Shown: piece after piece, positions 16,645 through 24,531 of the stretch | How the letters are laid out: each line of letters begins with the position of its first letter | Position numbering within the stretch: position 1 is the stretch's first letter | Source of the DNA: Acidimicrobiales bacterium | GTDB taxonomy: Bacteria; Actinomycetota; Acidimicrobiia; Acidimicrobiales; JACCXE01 | Assembly (NCBI GenBank): GCA_035546775.1 | Contig: DASZWD010000001.1 | Coordinates: forward strand, 1 to 58,726 | Reading direction: 5' to 3' | DNA length: 58,726 nt | Made by a program: the position numbers and the translations under genes | Notes under the pieces: generated by a model | Told to the model about the DNA's origin: nothing | The model's database searches: none | Seen by the model: the letters and a program-made list of their open reading frames with translations, nothing else

Positions 16645-17369
16645 CCCCGCTCCTCGCCCTCGACGACGTCACGTTCAGCTACGGATCACTCCCGGTCCTC
16701 TTCGGCGCGAGCGTGCGCGTCGGCGAGGGCGAGCGCGTCGCGTTGCTCGGCACCAACGGCGCGGGGAAGTCGACGCTGCTCAAGATCGTGGCCGGTCTCG
16801 AGACGCCGGCATCCGGTCGCGTCTTCTTCGACGGTGAAGACATCACCGCCTGGTCGCCGGCGCGCCGCGTCGAGCGCGGGCTCACCCTCGTCGTCGGCGG
16901 TCGGGCGACCTTCCCAACACTGACCGTGCGGGAGAACCTGCGCCTCGGCGCGTACGGCTTCCGCCGTGACCGGGCGCTGGTCGAAGCGCGCCTGCAGTCG
17001 GCGCTCGCCCCGTTCCCGGCGTTGGTGCCGCTGCTCGAGCGTCCGGCGGGATTGCTCTCCGGCGGCGAGCAGCAGATGATGGCGCTGGCGCGCGCCCTCG
17101 TCGCCGCGCCGCGCGTCCTGCTCATCGACGAGCTGTCGCTCGGCCTCGCGCCCGTCGTCCTCGGCGACTTGTTGCGCGTCGTCGACGACCTCGCCGCCGC
17201 GGGCACGACGATGATGATCGTCGAGCAGTCGCTCAACGTTGCCATGTCGATCGCCGAGCGCGCCTACTTCATGGAGAAGGGCGAGATCCGCTTCGAAGGC
17301 GCAACGGAACAACTCGCGAGCCGGGACGACATCGCCCGCTCCGTGTTCTTCGGGTCGAGGGCGTCGTGA
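16641..17369 (+). CDS. livF: ABC transporter ATP-binding protein, LivF-like
   Basis: 242 aa. Walker A is GTNGAGKST near residue 38, the signature LLSGGEQQMMALARAL, Walker B LLIDELSLGLAP, and the H-loop is replaced by IVEQS as is normal for LivF. The Q-loop region (VVGGRATFPTLTVREN) is also LivF-like. GTG overlaps the previous stop and the stop overlaps the next GTG by 4 bases. It should pair with the LivG domain fused to the permeases in the next gene, giving an asymmetric ATPase pair. Confidence 0.92.
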   Translation: MTPLLALDDVTFSYGSLPVLFGASVRVGEGERVALLGTNGAGKSTLLKIVAGLETPASGRVFFDGEDITAWSPARRVERGLTLVVGGRATFPTLTVRENLRLGAYGFRRDRALVEARLQSALAPFPALVPLLERPAGLLSGGEQQMMALARALVAAPRVLLIDELSLGLAPVVLGDLLRVVDDLAAAGTTMMIVEQSLNVAMSIAERAYFMEKGEIRFEGATEQLASRDDIARSVFFGSRAS

Positions 17370-20182
17370 TCCACTTCGAGGTGCCGCTCAACATCGTCGT
17401 GCTCGGGCTCATCAGCGGCATGACATACGGCCTCCTCGGCGTCGGCCTCACGCTGACGTACCGCGCCAGCCGCGTCATCAACTTCGCCTACGGCGAGATG
17501 GGAGCGCTGCCGGCGCTGATCGTGCCCGTCCTCGTGCTCAACCACGGCTGGAGCTGGTGGGCGGCGATGCCGCTCGCGATTGCGCTCTCGGGTGGCCTGG
17601 GTGCGGTGACCGAGGTGACGGTGATCCGGCGGCTGCGGCGGTCACCGCGACTTGTCGTGCTCGTGGCCACCCTCGGCGTCGCTCAGATCCTCCTCGTCGC
17701 CAACCTGTTGATCCCGCGTACCGGCCGGCTCGCGGGCGGCGACTACCCGACGCCGTTCCATGTGCTGGTGACGATCGGCAGTCTGCGGCTCAACGCCGGC
17801 CACCTCTTGATCCTGTTCGTGACGCCCTTGATCGTCGCCGGGATCACCGTGTTCCTGGCGCGCACATCAGTCGGCATCGCCAGCCGCGCCAGCGCGGAGA
17901 ACCGGGAAGCGGCGCTGCTCGCCGGCGTCCCCGTGGCGACGGTGTCGCTCCTCGTGTGGACCTTCGCCGGGGTGCTCGCCGGCGCGTCGGCGATCCTCGT
18001 CGGGCCGACCAGGCCGCTGCTGTCGCAAGTGGCGCTCGGCCCGTCGCTGATGGTGCGGGCGCTGGCGGCCGCGCTCATCGGCAAGCTCACAAACCTGCCG
18101 CAGGTGCTCGCCGGGGGGCTCGTCATCGGCGTCGTCGAGCTGCTGGTGCAGTGGAACTACCCGACGGGCGGCCTCCTCGAGATGACGCTCTTCGTCATCG
18201 TCGTCGGCTGCTTGTTGCTGCGGAGCGGCCTCGGCCAGATGGCCCGCGGCGGCGACGAAAGCTCGTGGACCCTCGCCGGCAGCATTCGCCCGCTGGCGCG
18301 CGCCGTCGCCGCCAGGCGCTCGGTCGTGACCGCCCGTCGGGCCACGCTCGTCGGCCTCGTCGCCCTCGCGGCGCTGGCGCCGCTGCCGATGCAGAACTCG
18401 CAGCGCCTGCTGGCGAGTTCGGTCATCCTCTTCGCACTCATCGGCCTGAGCGTCACGGTGCTGACGGGCTTCGCCGGCCAGGTGTCGCTCGGCCAGTTCG
18501 CCTTCGTCGCGCTGGGGGCCCTCGTCGGCGGGCGCATGTACCAACTCGGCTATCCGGCATGGATGGGTGTCCTGTACGCCGTCGCCGCCGGTGCACTCGT
18601 CGCTGCGGTGATCGGCCTGGCGGCGTTGCGTGTGCGCGGCCTCTTCCTCGCGGTCGCCACCCTCGCCTTCGCGCTGGCGGCGAGCACGTGGCTGTTCAAC
18701 CAGTCCTGGCTCGTCGCCGCCGACGTCACCGGCTTGTCGTCACGACGCATCCCCCGCCCGCACTTCCTCGGCGTCGACTTCCAGCGCGAGCTGCCGTACT
18801 ACTGGCTGTGCCTGGCGGCGTTCTGCGTCGTCGCCGCGATCGTGCACCGGCTGCGCGCGACGGGCGTGGGCCGCGCCATGATGGCCGTGCGCGACAACGA
18901 GCGCGCCGCGGCGACGCTGTCGGTCTCGCCGCGACGCGCCAAGCTCACCGCCTTCGTCGTCGCCGGTGCCATCGCCGGCCTCGGCGGCTGGCTCTACGGA
19001 GCGCTGCTCGTCACCTTCAACGTGAACGCCTTCGGTCCCGAGCAGTCGCTCAATCTCGTCGCCATGTGCGTGTTCGGCGGCGTGACGACGATCACCGGTG
19101 CGGTGCTCGGCGCGCTGTGGGTCCGCGGCATCCCGTACGCCTTCGGCGACAACGTCGGCCTGGCGTCGTCAGCCGCCGGGCTGCTGCTCGCCTTGCTCGT
19201 GTTCCCCGGCGGGCTCAGCGGCCTCGTGTTCGGCGTGCGCGATCGATTCTTGCGGTTGGTGACGGGCGAGTCCGTCTCCGAAGCGATGCCGAGTGACGAC
19301 GTGCCGCGGGCCGTGCTTCCCGCTCGTGCCGCTCCGCCCGCGCCTGCCGACGGCGACGACGAGCCGATGCCGCTGGTGGCGTCGTCGGTGTCGGTGCACT
19401 TCGGTGGCATCGCCGCGGTCGACGACGTCAGCCTGACGCTCGCGCCGTTCGAGACGGTCGGGCTCATCGGGCCGAACGGCGCCGGCAAGACCACCTTCTT
19501 CGACGTGTTGTCGGGCCAGATCACACCAAGCCACGGCGCCGTGTCGCTGCACGGCGTCGACGTCACGCAGCTGCGGGTCGAGCAGCGCGCCGAGCTGGGC
19601 TTGGGTCGCACGTTCCAGCAGGCGCGGCTGTTCGACGGCCTGACGGTGCACGAATCGTTCCGCATCGCCGGCGAACGAGCGGCGCGCTCCGAAGTCGTCC
19701 CGTCGCTGCTCGGGCTGCCGCCGTCGCGTGTGGCTGAACGGCGCAAGACGCTCGACGCCGACGCGCTCGTCGACCTGCTCGGCCTCGGCGCGTTCGCCGA
19801 CCGGCGCGTCGCCGAGCTGTCGACGGGCACCCGTCGCCTCGTCGAGCTCGGCTGCATCGTCGGTCTCGGCGCCGACGTGCTGCTCCTCGACGAGCCGATG
19901 GCCGGCATCGCCCAGCGCGAGGTCGAGGCGTTCGTCCCCGTGATCGCCGACGTGCGCGAGTACCTCGGCGCGTCGATCGTGCTCGTCGACCACGACCTCC
20001 CGATGGTGTCGGCCATCGTCGACCGCGTCGTGGTGATGGCGAGCGGCTCCATCGTGGCCGAAGGGCCGCCGTCGATCCTGGCCGAGGACGACGCGGTGAA
20101 GGCAATCTATCTCGGCACCGACGACCGCGCCGTGCGCCGGTCGGGTGCGCTGGTCGGAGGAGGTTCCCGTGCCCGGTCCTGA
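17366..20182 (+). CDS. Fused Liv-type permease-permease-ATPase (LivH-LivM-LivG)
   Basis: 938 aa with three importer parts in one chain. Residues ~1-290 are a LivH-like permease (SGMTYGLLGVGLTLTYRASR, YGEMGALPAL). Residues ~300-630 are a LivM-like permease (LTGFAGQVSLGQFAFVALGA, VRDNERAAATL). Residues ~670-930 are a LivG-like ATPase with Walker A GPNGAGKTT, RTFQQARLFDGLTV, a degenerate signature LSTGTRR and Walker B LLLDEPMAG. A hydrophilic, Pro/Ala-rich linker (~635-665) joins membrane and ATPase parts. Such fusions occur in some actinobacteria. With the LivF before it and the binding protein after it, the operon encodes a complete importer. The substrate is unknown. Confidence 0.9.
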   Translation: MIHFEVPLNIVVLGLISGMTYGLLGVGLTLTYRASRVINFAYGEMGALPALIVPVLVLNHGWSWWAAMPLAIALSGGLGAVTEVTVIRRLRRSPRLVVLVATLGVAQILLVANLLIPRTGRLAGGDYPTPFHVLVTIGSLRLNAGHLLILFVTPLIVAGITVFLARTSVGIASRASAENREAALLAGVPVATVSLLVWTFAGVLAGASAILVGPTRPLLSQVALGPSLMVRALAAALIGKLTNLPQVLAGGLVIGVVELLVQWNYPTGGLLEMTLFVIVVGCLLLRSGLGQMARGGDESSWTLAGSIRPLARAVAARRSVVTARRATLVGLVALAALAPLPMQNSQRLLASSVILFALIGLSVTVLTGFAGQVSLGQFAFVALGALVGGRMYQLGYPAWMGVLYAVAAGALVAAVIGLAALRVRGLFLAVATLAFALAASTWLFNQSWLVAADVTGLSSRRIPRPHFLGVDFQRELPYYWLCLAAFCVVAAIVHRLRATGVGRAMMAVRDNERAAATLSVSPRRAKLTAFVVAGAIAGLGGWLYGALLVTFNVNAFGPEQSLNLVAMCVFGGVTTITGAVLGALWVRGIPYAFGDNVGLASSAAGLLLALLVFPGGLSGLVFGVRDRFLRLVTGESVSEAMPSDDVPRAVLPARAAPPAPADGDDEPMPLVASSVSVHFGGIAAVDDVSLTLAPFETVGLIGPNGAGKTTFFDVLSGQITPSHGAVSLHGVDVTQLRVEQRAELGLGRTFQQARLFDGLTVHESFRIAGERAARSEVVPSLLGLPPSRVAERRKTLDADALVDLLGLGAFADRRVAELSTGTRRLVELGCIVGLGADVLLLDEPMAGIAQREVEAFVPVIADVREYLGASIVLVDHDLPMVSAIVDRVVVMASGSIVAEGPPSILAEDDAVKAIYLGTDDRAVRRSGALVGGGSRARS

Positions 20183-21662
20183 GTCGGTATTGCGCCGCTC
20201 GAGTCCCATGCTGACACTCGCCGTCGGTTTCCTGGTGGGCGTGATGTTCGCCGTGATCGCGCTGCCCGACCGACCGTCGCTCACCTCGAACGCCGCGGCC
20301 ACCCGCCGCACCACAGAGGCCACCGTGGCGGCCAGCACGCTCGACGCGAGCGACACTACCGCCGGTACGTCGGCCACCGACGCCACGATCGCCGCCGGCA
20401 CATCCACGCCGTCGAGCGCGGCCCGCGGCGTCACGGCCACGACCAACAAGCGCGACGCCGAGCCGCCGGCGCAGCGCGGCGTCGACTCCAAGACGATCAA
20501 GATCGGCGTGGCGCTGCCCGACATCAGCGTCATCGCCGCGCTCGGACCCGGCTACAACCAGGGTGACCTCAAGGCGCACGTCCAGTCGATCCTCGCCGCG
20601 CTCCACCGCGACCACCAGCTGCCGATTGCCGGCCGCGACTTCGAAGTTATCTACCGCTCGTTCAACATCCTGTCGGCCGACGCCGAGCAGGCGACGTGCA
20701 CCGGCTTCGCCCAGGACGACCACGTCTTCGCCGTCATCGGCATCCACGACTACCCCGACGGCGCCGAGTGCCTGGCGACGCAGTACAAGATCCCGATCCT
20801 GACGTCCGACGGCCCGTTCGAGGGGGCCTACCAACGCGGGTGGCCGTGGCTGTTCACGATGGAGATGTCGCAGAGCCGCGTCCTGCGCAACCTCATCTCG
20901 TGGGGAGACTCCACTGGTCGGTTCAAAGGCAAGCGCATCGGCGTCTACTACCCCGACGATCCTTCGACCACGCCCGACATGCAGAAGTACGTCGTCGGCC
21001 GGCTGCGCCAGCTCGGCTACAACGTCGCCTCGGTGGTGACGACGAGCTTGCAGGGCGCCGAGACCGGCGGGGCGAACGACACCGTGGCCGTCGAGCGCTT
21101 CCGCGCCGCCAACGTCGACACCGCGCTGCTGTTCGTCAGCCCCGTCGCCAAGACCAACTTCTTCACGCAGGCGAAGCAGCAGGGTTACAAGCCGGCGTAC
21201 CTCGAGTCAGACGTTGCGTTCTCGACGACGACCACTGGTACGTCGACGTACCCCGCCGACTACTTCAACGGCACGTGGGGCGTCACCGGCCAGCGCTTCG
21301 GCGAGGCCGCCGCCGGTATTCCCGAGACGCCCGAGTCGGTCAAGTGCGGCGCCGACTTCACCGCTTACAGCGGCCAGCACGTCGACCGGCAGGTGCAGGA
21401 GGCCGAGTACATCGCCGGCAACCAGGCGTGCGACGAGTTCCGCGCCTTCATGACCGCCCTCAACTACGCGGGGCGCAACCTGACGCCGACGCGGCTCGTC
21501 CAAGGATTGGAGACGATCAAGGCAATGCGTATGGGCATACACGGCGACGTGTCGTTCAGTCCGCAGCGTCACGACGGCGTGGAGACCTACCGCGAGCTGC
21601 TGTGGAAGGCGTCGTGCAAGTGCTGGGTGGCGCAGGGCGACCTGAAGCCGGCAGCGCAATGA
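20169..21662 (+). CDS. ABC transporter substrate-binding protein (periplasmic-binding type 1)
   Basis: About 497 aa. The start GTG at 20169 follows GGAGGAGG and overlaps the permease fusion by 14 bases. An N-terminal hydrophobic anchor (LTLAVGFLVGVMFAVIAL) has no lipobox Cys, so it is probably an uncleaved membrane anchor. Next is a Thr/Ala/Ser-rich spacer of ~70 residues, then the binding fold from TIKIGVALPDISVIAALGPG. Typical features include VIGIHDYPDGAECLATQYKI and RIGVYYPDDPSTTPD. It is the ligand receptor of the importer. The ligand could be an amide, amino acid or lipid-derived acid. Confidence 0.87.
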   Translation: MPGPESVLRRSSPMLTLAVGFLVGVMFAVIALPDRPSLTSNAAATRRTTEATVAASTLDASDTTAGTSATDATIAAGTSTPSSAARGVTATTNKRDAEPPAQRGVDSKTIKIGVALPDISVIAALGPGYNQGDLKAHVQSILAALHRDHQLPIAGRDFEVIYRSFNILSADAEQATCTGFAQDDHVFAVIGIHDYPDGAECLATQYKIPILTSDGPFEGAYQRGWPWLFTMEMSQSRVLRNLISWGDSTGRFKGKRIGVYYPDDPSTTPDMQKYVVGRLRQLGYNVASVVTTSLQGAETGGANDTVAVERFRAANVDTALLFVSPVAKTNFFTQAKQQGYKPAYLESDVAFSTTTTGTSTYPADYFNGTWGVTGQRFGEAAAGIPETPESVKCGADFTAYSGQHVDRQVQEAEYIAGNQACDEFRAFMTALNYAGRNLTPTRLVQGLETIKAMRMGIHGDVSFSPQRHDGVETYRELLWKASCKCWVAQGDLKPAAQ

Positions 21663-22420
21663 CGGCCGAACGTTTCACCGGTCGCGTCGCGCTGGTGACG
21701 GGCGCGGCGGGCGACGGCATCGGACAGGCGACGGCTCGTCGCCTGCTCGAAGAGGGAGCGCGCGTGGCGGTGACCGACAATCACGAGCGGCGCATGCGCG
21801 CCGTCGCCGAGGAGTTGGCCGACAAGTTCGGTGCTGACCGGGTGTGCGGCGTCGTGCTCGACGTCGGCGACCGCGCGTCGATCGACGCCGCGCTCGCCGA
21901 CGTGCACGCGCGTTTCGGGATCGTCGACATCGTCGTCAATAACGCGGCGATCAACGTGCTGACCGAGGTGGCCGAGATGGATCCGGCCGACTGGGACCAC
22001 ACGATGGCGGTCGACCTCTCAGGCCCGTGGTACCTGACGCGGGCGTTGTTGCCCGGGATGTACGAGCTCGGTCGCGGCTCGATCGTCACCGTGACATCGG
22101 TCGCGGGCTACCTCGGTGGTGGGCGTGAGGGCCCCTACGCCGCGGCGAAGGCGGCGCTGCATTCGCTGACGCGCACTCTGGCGCTCGAAGGCGGGCCGCG
22201 TGGTGTGCGGGCCAACGCCGTTGCTCCCGGCATCATCGAGTCGAAGTTCATCGCCAAGCACCGCGCCAACTTCGAAGTCGAGATCGAGAAAACGCCGCTG
22301 CGCCGTCTCGGCCTGCCGGAGGACGTCGCGTCGGTCGTCGCCTTCTTGTGCAGCGACGACTCCGCCTTCGTCACTGGCGAAACCATCACCGTCTCCGGCG
22401 GCTGGTACATGCGTCCCTAA
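21659..22420 (+). CDS. Short-chain dehydrogenase/reductase
   Basis: 253 aa classical SDR. The cofactor motif is TGAAGDGIGQ, variant of TGxxxGxG; NNAAINV follows, then the catalytic Ser-Tyr-Lys in TSVAG and YAAAKAALH, and the C-terminal PGIIES. Asp after beta-2 (AVTDNHERR) suggests NAD(H). It is the last gene of the ABC operon (ATGA overlap with the binding protein), so it probably acts on the imported substrate. It closes with the hairpin at 22431. Confidence 0.9.
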   Translation: MTAERFTGRVALVTGAAGDGIGQATARRLLEEGARVAVTDNHERRMRAVAEELADKFGADRVCGVVLDVGDRASIDAALADVHARFGIVDIVVNNAAINVLTEVAEMDPADWDHTMAVDLSGPWYLTRALLPGMYELGRGSIVTVTSVAGYLGGGREGPYAAAKAALHSLTRTLALEGGPRGVRANAVAPGIIESKFIAKHRANFEVEIEKTPLRRLGLPEDVASVVAFLCSDDSAFVTGETITVSGGWYMRP

Positions 22421-22430
22421 GCGGCAGCCC

Positions 22431-22485
22431 ACGCTTCTGGTGTCTCCAGCGCAGGGTCTTTCTATCCTGGGGACACCAGAAGCGT
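22431..22485. terminator. 19-bp stem hairpin, convergent terminator
   Basis: Arms ACGCTTCTGGTGTCTCCAG and CTGGGGACACCAGAAGCGT pair over 19 bp with one G:T wobble. It lies between convergent stops (22420 plus, 22485 minus) and touches the minus-strand stop codon. The loop holds CAGGGTCTTTCT (22452-22463), the same 12 bases as in the hairpin at 3882-3928, though the arms differ. Confidence 0.75.
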
Positions 22486-23159
22486 CAGTCGAGGGGCAGG
22501 CAGGTCTCGCAGAAGCGTTGGCCGAACGGGGTGAGCTCGATCGAGCGGTGCTCGGTGCGAGGTGAGCGGCCGGCGCGTTTCATCGCGTCGATGACGTCGG
22601 GCTGCGCTTCGAGCAACTGGTAAACGGACGGATCCGCCACCTGTTCCTTGCTGAACCAGATCAGGCGCAGGCGCTCCAGGTTCGCCAGCTCGACCGCGGT
22701 GTCGTCCTGGTTGCGCACGCCGGCGTAGAGGCCGATCATCGACAGCCCCGACGCCACCTTCTCCGAGCCGCGCCCCATCGGCCGGTTGGTGCGCACGTCC
22801 ACCGACGGCTGCGGTCCGTTCTTGTAGAGAAAGCGCAAGATGCGCGCCTCGTCGGGCACGAGCTCCTGGAGCACGTGGGTGAAGGCCGGGTGGACGCCGT
22901 CCTTGTACGACACGTCGGCGGAGTCGCGCAGCAGCTTCGCTCCCATGTCCTGGAGCTCACGCAACCGTGACGAAGCAGTCGGCGCCGGTGGCTTGACCGG
23001 CCGCGGATCCTCGACGAAGCGACGCAGTGCCTCGCGGTTGGTGTCGAGCGCCCACCGCACCGTGCTTTCGGCCGCCGTGCGGGCGATGCGCGCCAGGCCC
23101 GGCAGCATCTCGGCGATCTGCTCGGCCGTCGTCTTCTCCGGTGGCGTGGCGTCGCTCAT
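22485..23159 (-). CDS. DUF4393 (Abi-alpha-like) domain protein
   Basis: 224 aa. The central segment LRELQDMGAKLLRDSADV followed by GVHPAFTHVLQELVPDEARILRFLY fits the DUF4393 family, whose Pfam entry is linked to abortive-infection proteins. The C-terminal half (LANLERLRLIWFSKEQV, IELTPFGQRFCETCL) looks like a winged-helix readout domain. No transmembrane segment is visible. I chose ATG at 23159, which overlaps the stop of the DUF445 gene by 4 bases; a longer start inside that gene is unlikely. The strict coupling to a membrane protein suggests a cytoplasmic partner of it. Role in phage defence is possible but not shown. Confidence 0.65.
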   Translation of the reverse strand: MSDATPPEKTTAEQIAEMLPGLARIARTAAESTVRWALDTNREALRRFVEDPRPVKPPAPTASSRLRELQDMGAKLLRDSADVSYKDGVHPAFTHVLQELVPDEARILRFLYKNGPQPSVDVRTNRPMGRGSEKVASGLSMIGLYAGVRNQDDTAVELANLERLRLIWFSKEQVADPSVYQLLEAQPDVIDAMKRAGRSPRTEHRSIELTPFGQRFCETCLPLD

Positions 23160-24457
23160 ACGCCGAAGATGAACAGGTGGAGGAGGCCGGCGCCGAAGCC
23201 GAGCACGGCGCCGTGGAGGAACAGGAGCCACTCGTCGGAATGGATGGCCGACCGCAACAGTTCGGCGAAGTCGTGCGGTGACAGCTGCTGCATCTGACCG
23301 CCGACGAACTCCGAGATGCGCTTGGCCTGCTGCTGGTTGAAGTCGGCGTCGCTGAACGCCGAGCCGAAGTTCGTCACCTCGGTGGCCAACGATTCCTTGA
23401 TGCGGTCATATTCGCGCGTGCCGACGGCGACGCGCACCGCGCCCTTCGCCGGACCGATGGCCTTGTCGGCCGCCGGCGACAGCACGTCGCGCAGCATGCG
23501 GTGCGTGCGGTCCGAACGTGGCCCGTTGAGCAGCTCGTTGCCGACGTTCTCCAGGTTGATGACGTCGTTGGCGATGATGTCGGCGAAGACCAGCGACGCC
23601 TCGGGCTGGCGTTTGATGAACAACCCCTGGAGGGTGAAGGGCCCGATCTTGCGGGGCTCGACGGGTTCGAAAACGGCCCACACCGCGATGAAGTTGACGA
23701 CGTAGCCGATGACCACGCCGCCCACCGGCAGCACCCACCAGTGCGGGAACGCCTGCAGTACGAACACCAGCAGGAGGCCGAGCGGCACGCCGAAGTAGAA
23801 GCCCGAGTTCTTCATGAACCGCAGCTCCTTCTTGCCGATCTCGAGGAAGACGGCGTTCATCTTCTCCGGGTGATCGTGGAAGTAGCGGATGATCATGAGC
23901 TTGGCGTCGATGAGCTGGTCGACGTGGTTGCCGAGTTCGGCGGTGATGCCGCGGATGATGTCGGGCAGCTGCGCGTCGATGCGGGCGAACACCGACTCCT
24001 TGACCGCCGGCGGCAGGTCGCGCCATAACCGCGGGTGCTCGCGCCGCATGATCTCCTCGACGATGCCGCGCAGTTGCGGACGGGCGACGTTGGTCAGGTG
24101 CTCGGCGATCTTGTCCGGTTCGAGCTCGCGGTAGAAGTCACCGATTGACCCCACTTTGAGCAGTGCTTTGTCCGTGGCGATCGACGCCATCTTCTCGACG
24201 CGTGACGGCACGATGCCCTGCCACCCGAACCGCCCGTCCTTCGAGATCGCCGGGATGACCTGCACGCGCCGGGGTAGCCACGGCCACAGCAGCTTCAATC
24301 CCGGCACGCGGGTGCCGTAGAACCGGATCGGCTGGAAGAGCATGAGCACGCCCGACCAGTTCGTGATGTAGCCGATGGCCCCGGTGAACAGCGGCACGGT
24401 GACGAGGTCGATGACGAACTTGTGCGCCTCCGGCACGTGCACGATCGCCCCGAGCAT
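23156..24457 (-). CDS. DUF445 family membrane protein
   Basis: 433 aa. It has a hydrophobic N-terminal segment (TVPLFTGAIGYITNWSGV), a large helical cytoplasmic or periplasmic region, two central transmembrane helices (GVPLGLLLVFVLQAF and VGGVVIGYVVNFIAVWAVF), and a C-terminal one (GAVLGFGAGLLHLFIFGV). The repeated ITNW/VNFIAVW-type motif followed by FxP is the DUF445 signature. Function is unknown; the B. subtilis homolog YheB is likewise uncharacterised. It overlaps the DUF4393 gene downstream, suggesting a membrane complex. Confidence 0.82.
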   Translation of the reverse strand: MLGAIVHVPEAHKFVIDLVTVPLFTGAIGYITNWSGVLMLFQPIRFYGTRVPGLKLLWPWLPRRVQVIPAISKDGRFGWQGIVPSRVEKMASIATDKALLKVGSIGDFYRELEPDKIAEHLTNVARPQLRGIVEEIMRREHPRLWRDLPPAVKESVFARIDAQLPDIIRGITAELGNHVDQLIDAKLMIIRYFHDHPEKMNAVFLEIGKKELRFMKNSGFYFGVPLGLLLVFVLQAFPHWWVLPVGGVVIGYVVNFIAVWAVFEPVEPRKIGPFTLQGLFIKRQPEASLVFADIIANDVINLENVGNELLNGPRSDRTHRMLRDVLSPAADKAIGPAKGAVRVAVGTREYDRIKESLATEVTNFGSAFSDADFNQQQAKRISEFVGGQMQQLSPHDFAELLRSAIHSDEWLLFLHGAVLGFGAGLLHLFIFGV

Positions 24458-24531
24458 GGGAGCCGAGCGTAGCGAGGCGACCCGTGGATACGGGCGGGTG
24501 GGGTGGGGGCAACGTAGTGCTACTGCTACTG

